From Iris pallida (taxonomy: Eukaryota > Streptophyta > Magnoliopsida > Asparagales > Iridaceae), in the NCBI GenBank assembly GCA_029216955.1, contig JANAVB010010791.1, forward strand, positions 2,231,482-2,295,481: DNA of 64,000 nt. The letters are read 5' to 3'. The notes beneath the pieces were generated by a model. The model worked only from the letters and a program-made list of their open reading frames with translations, searched no databases and was not told the origin of the DNA. The number at the start of each line of letters is the position of its first letter. Position 1 is the first letter of the stretch. The position numbers and the translations under genes were made by a program. Positions 62,201-64,000 of this stretch are shown piece by piece.

Positions 62201-62737
62201 TGTTCATCGTATTATTTATTGATAGCCGTGTTTATTGTCTTACATAGTGATTGTCGCGTCCATTGCCTGCAGTTTTATATTTTATTTCTGGTACCATAGT
62301 TTTATTTTCAGTTCTCGTACTCTAGTTTCACCTTGTACTCTGTAGTAAGATTATATTGTATATTATTCTTGTCGGGGTTGTACTTTGTTCTTTTCCTGAC
62401 AGGATACGTTACAGGTGAGTTTGAGGCCACATGGAGCACGGTGATATTATTGGATATTGCAGGATTTATTTCATTTATTTTTCTGGAGATTGTATTTTTT
62501 ATGATTTTATCATTGTATGTTTTATTTTACCGGATTTGTCTCCTGATAACATTGTATAATTTGATTGATGGATATTGGAGATCTTTCTGTGAACGTTATA
62601 TATAAAAGCTGTGGATGTTGACATTACATTGTGACTTGGAGTTTTCCTTAGTATTGTACAGCTTACTTAGTCGTGTCCATCGACGAAGGCTGGGTGTGTC
62701 CGACTCGTGTCCGATTATTCGGGAGCGGGTCGTAACA
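59260..62737 (+). repeat. Gypsy-3 5' LTR
   Basis: A 3478-bp LTR inferred from TG/CA ends and the following primer-site motif; no partner LTR is available to prove it. It contains a (CT)n run (59896-59918), a GC-rich block (59930-60350), short gattgattgtgg repeats near 62110, and a small hairpin (taatcgtac/gtacgatta) at about 62068-62092. Confidence 0.78.
59890..60350 (+). other. CT repeat plus GC-rich leader in Gypsy-3 LTR
   Basis: A CT-rich run followed by a GC-rich island in an AT-rich LTR. An open frame (59818-60348) crosses it but is low in complexity and has no known domain. The arrangement suggests a pyrimidine-rich promoter patch followed by transcribed leader. Confidence 0.5.
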
Positions 62738-62764
62738 TGTTTTTAGAGGTAGCCCATGCAGGTC
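62738..62764 (+). other. Gypsy-3 primer-binding-site region, non-canonical
   Basis: TGTTTTTAGAGGTAGCCCAT, then GCAGGTC, directly after the LTR. Eight of the first twelve bases match TGGTATCAGAGC, but the downstream part is shared with Gypsy-1 and LARD-2. Confidence 0.7.
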
Positions 62765-62975
62765 TATCCTAATGATACTTCGGCAATAAAGTGTTACTGG
62801 GGGACCAGCGAAGCTAAGGAAAACTCATCACAACATAGGAACCGCGGGAAAATGGTTATGGTTATAGTTATGGTTATTGATATTTAAATTTGAAATTTGA
62901 TTTTACTTATGATTTTTAGTTTAGTTTATGATTTTTCTAGGACATAGCAATCAACGGTTTATTTTCTGTTACAGG

Positions 62976-64000
62976 ATGGTCGCCACGAAGAATGCTGGAA
63001 CTAGCGAGCAGCCTGCACCCGATGCGCAGGAGCAGATTCCACCGCCTCCGCCTCCGTCTCAGCCGCTTCCTCCGACGATGACGTTCGACGGTACCCAGAT
63101 GATGGCTTCGTTCCAGCAGTTCATGGAGGCACAGAACCACCAAGACACATAGTTTCGGGCGACGATCATGGACGTTCTCTGAGTCAGGGAGCCAGCTCCC
63201 CCAGCTCCGTCAGTACCGCCGGCACCACCAGTACCAGCAGCGCCGAGGCCAGGGACCGCCAGAGATTATCAGAACTTTTGCCCGATGGATTTTTAGGGCC
63301 ATGAGGGGATAGTCTACGCAGATGAGAGTGGCTAGAAAATGCCGAGAGGACATTGAAGATGGCGAGGATTCTAGATGACCTGAAAGTCGATGTTGCGAGA
63401 ATGCGACTTTTCGACATTGGTAGAACTTGGTATAGAGAGGAGCCTCAGTTGGCTAAACGCCAAGTTCTCTGAAAGGATTTCAAATTGTTGTTCCAGGAGA
63501 ATTCTACCCGGTTATGGAGCGGGACGACCTTCGAATGCAGTTTGAGGCATTGCAGCAGGGGAGTATGACTGTGGCTCAGTACACATCGGAGTTCACCCGA
63601 CTCAGCATGTTCGCGAAGAACCTAGTCAGCACACCATAGGAGAGGGCTTGGAAGTTTAAGAAGGGTCTCATCAGGGAGTTGCGGCACGCAGTGGCTATTA
63701 GTCAGGCTACTACCCATGCGAGCATCCTTAAAGTTGCTCAGGGAGTGGAGAAGGAGATGGACCCGAAGCTCAAGCGGGACCGAGACATTGGCACCAGCAG
63801 TTCCCAGGGTCCACCAAAGCGGACCGACACTCAGCAGAGGCCACCTCAGCATCAGCATCATCATCATGTTCGAGCTCCGACATCACCAAGACAGCAGAGA
63901 CAGATCCAGACCCCGACATACTTATCTTGCGTGTACTGCAAGAGGTCGGGACACAGTATTGAGGAATGTCGTAAGAAGTTAGGGCAGTGCTTGGTTTGTG
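62976..64000 (+). pseudogene. Gypsy-3 gag, partial and decayed
   Basis: Starts MVATKNAGTSEQPAPDAQEQ after the leader. The first frame continues through a Pro-rich stretch and MMASFQQFMEAQ to about 63152. Capsid motifs follow in shifted frames: WYREEPQLAKRQ (63428-63471), then FYPVMERDDLRMQFEALQQG, followed by MTVAQYTSEFTRLS, an in-frame TAG at 63637, WKFKKGLIRELRHAVAISQA and a zinc knuckle CVYCKRSGHSIEEC at about 63928-63969 (C-x2-C-x4-H-x4-C intact). At least two frameshifts and several stops are present. It would form the particle and bind RNA. It is cut by the window edge. Confidence 0.9.

Larger units (their letters stand above)
59260..64000 (+). mobile_element. Gypsy-3: long-LTR Ty3/gypsy element, 5' part
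   Basis: LTR from TGTAACTCCC (59260) to GGGTCGTAACA (62737), a primer-site motif at 62738, then gag from 62976 to the window end. It is on the plus strand, opposite to Gypsy-1. LTR ends and the primer region tie it to the same broad group as Gypsy-1 and LARD-2, but the LTR body differs. The right LTR and target duplication lie outside the window. Confidence 0.85.

Overview
The window is plant nuclear DNA made almost entirely of transposable elements. It contains TNP2-type CACTA (En/Spm) DNA transposons, long-LTR Ty3/gypsy retrotransposons with a chromodomain-like integrase tail, fragments of plant genes with GT-AG introns, and many (TA)n, (TG)n and (CTT)n microsatellites. I see no intact host gene, no rRNA or tRNA gene and no CRISPR array. 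It fits an AT-rich, repeat-dense region of an angiosperm genome; the species cannot be named from the sequence.

Layout. 1-5.3 kb: AT-rich repeats, a large (TA)n block, unrecognised sequence, and a plus-strand gypsy-like LTR remnant with a minisatellite. 5.7-9.4 kb and 41.16-41.6 kb: two halves of one decayed CACTA transposase gene (CACTA-A, minus strand). It is split by a gypsy retrotransposon (Gypsy-1, 9412-41160, minus strand, flanked by TCCTG/CCCTG).

Gypsy-1 has itself been hit three times. A 10.3-kb coding-free element with 3.5-kb LTRs (LARD-2, 11705-22044, TSD ATGCG) sits in its 3' LTR. A probable solo LTR (25814-26929) lies between protease and reverse transcriptase. A complete-ended CACTA element (CACTA-B, 27196-36503, TSD ATT) sits in its protease. 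The gag, protease, RT, RNase H, integrase and chromodomain-like parts of Gypsy-1 can all be followed on the minus strand around these insertions, but are broken by stops and frameshifts.

44.3-58.0 kb: a composite CACTA-like block (CACTA-C). Its two ends carry the same subterminal repeat. Inside are a run of truncated CACTA termini all facing the same way, a partial internal duplication, the C-terminal end of a TNP2 transposase, an accessory CACTA protein gene, and pieces of two ordinary plant genes: a hexokinase exon and three exons of a UBA-domain/coiled-coil protein. 58.0-59.3 kb: further LTR debris. 59260 to the window end: the 5' LTR and gag of a third long-LTR gypsy element (Gypsy-3, plus strand), running off the edge.

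Points that stand out: long near-perfect inverted repeats just upstream of the transposase in both CACTA-A and CACTA-B, with a second one at the other end of CACTA-B; an unusual primer-binding-site region shared by all three long-LTR elements; the captured host-gene fragments; and the degenerate CATGCGGC arrays inside the Gypsy-1 LTRs.
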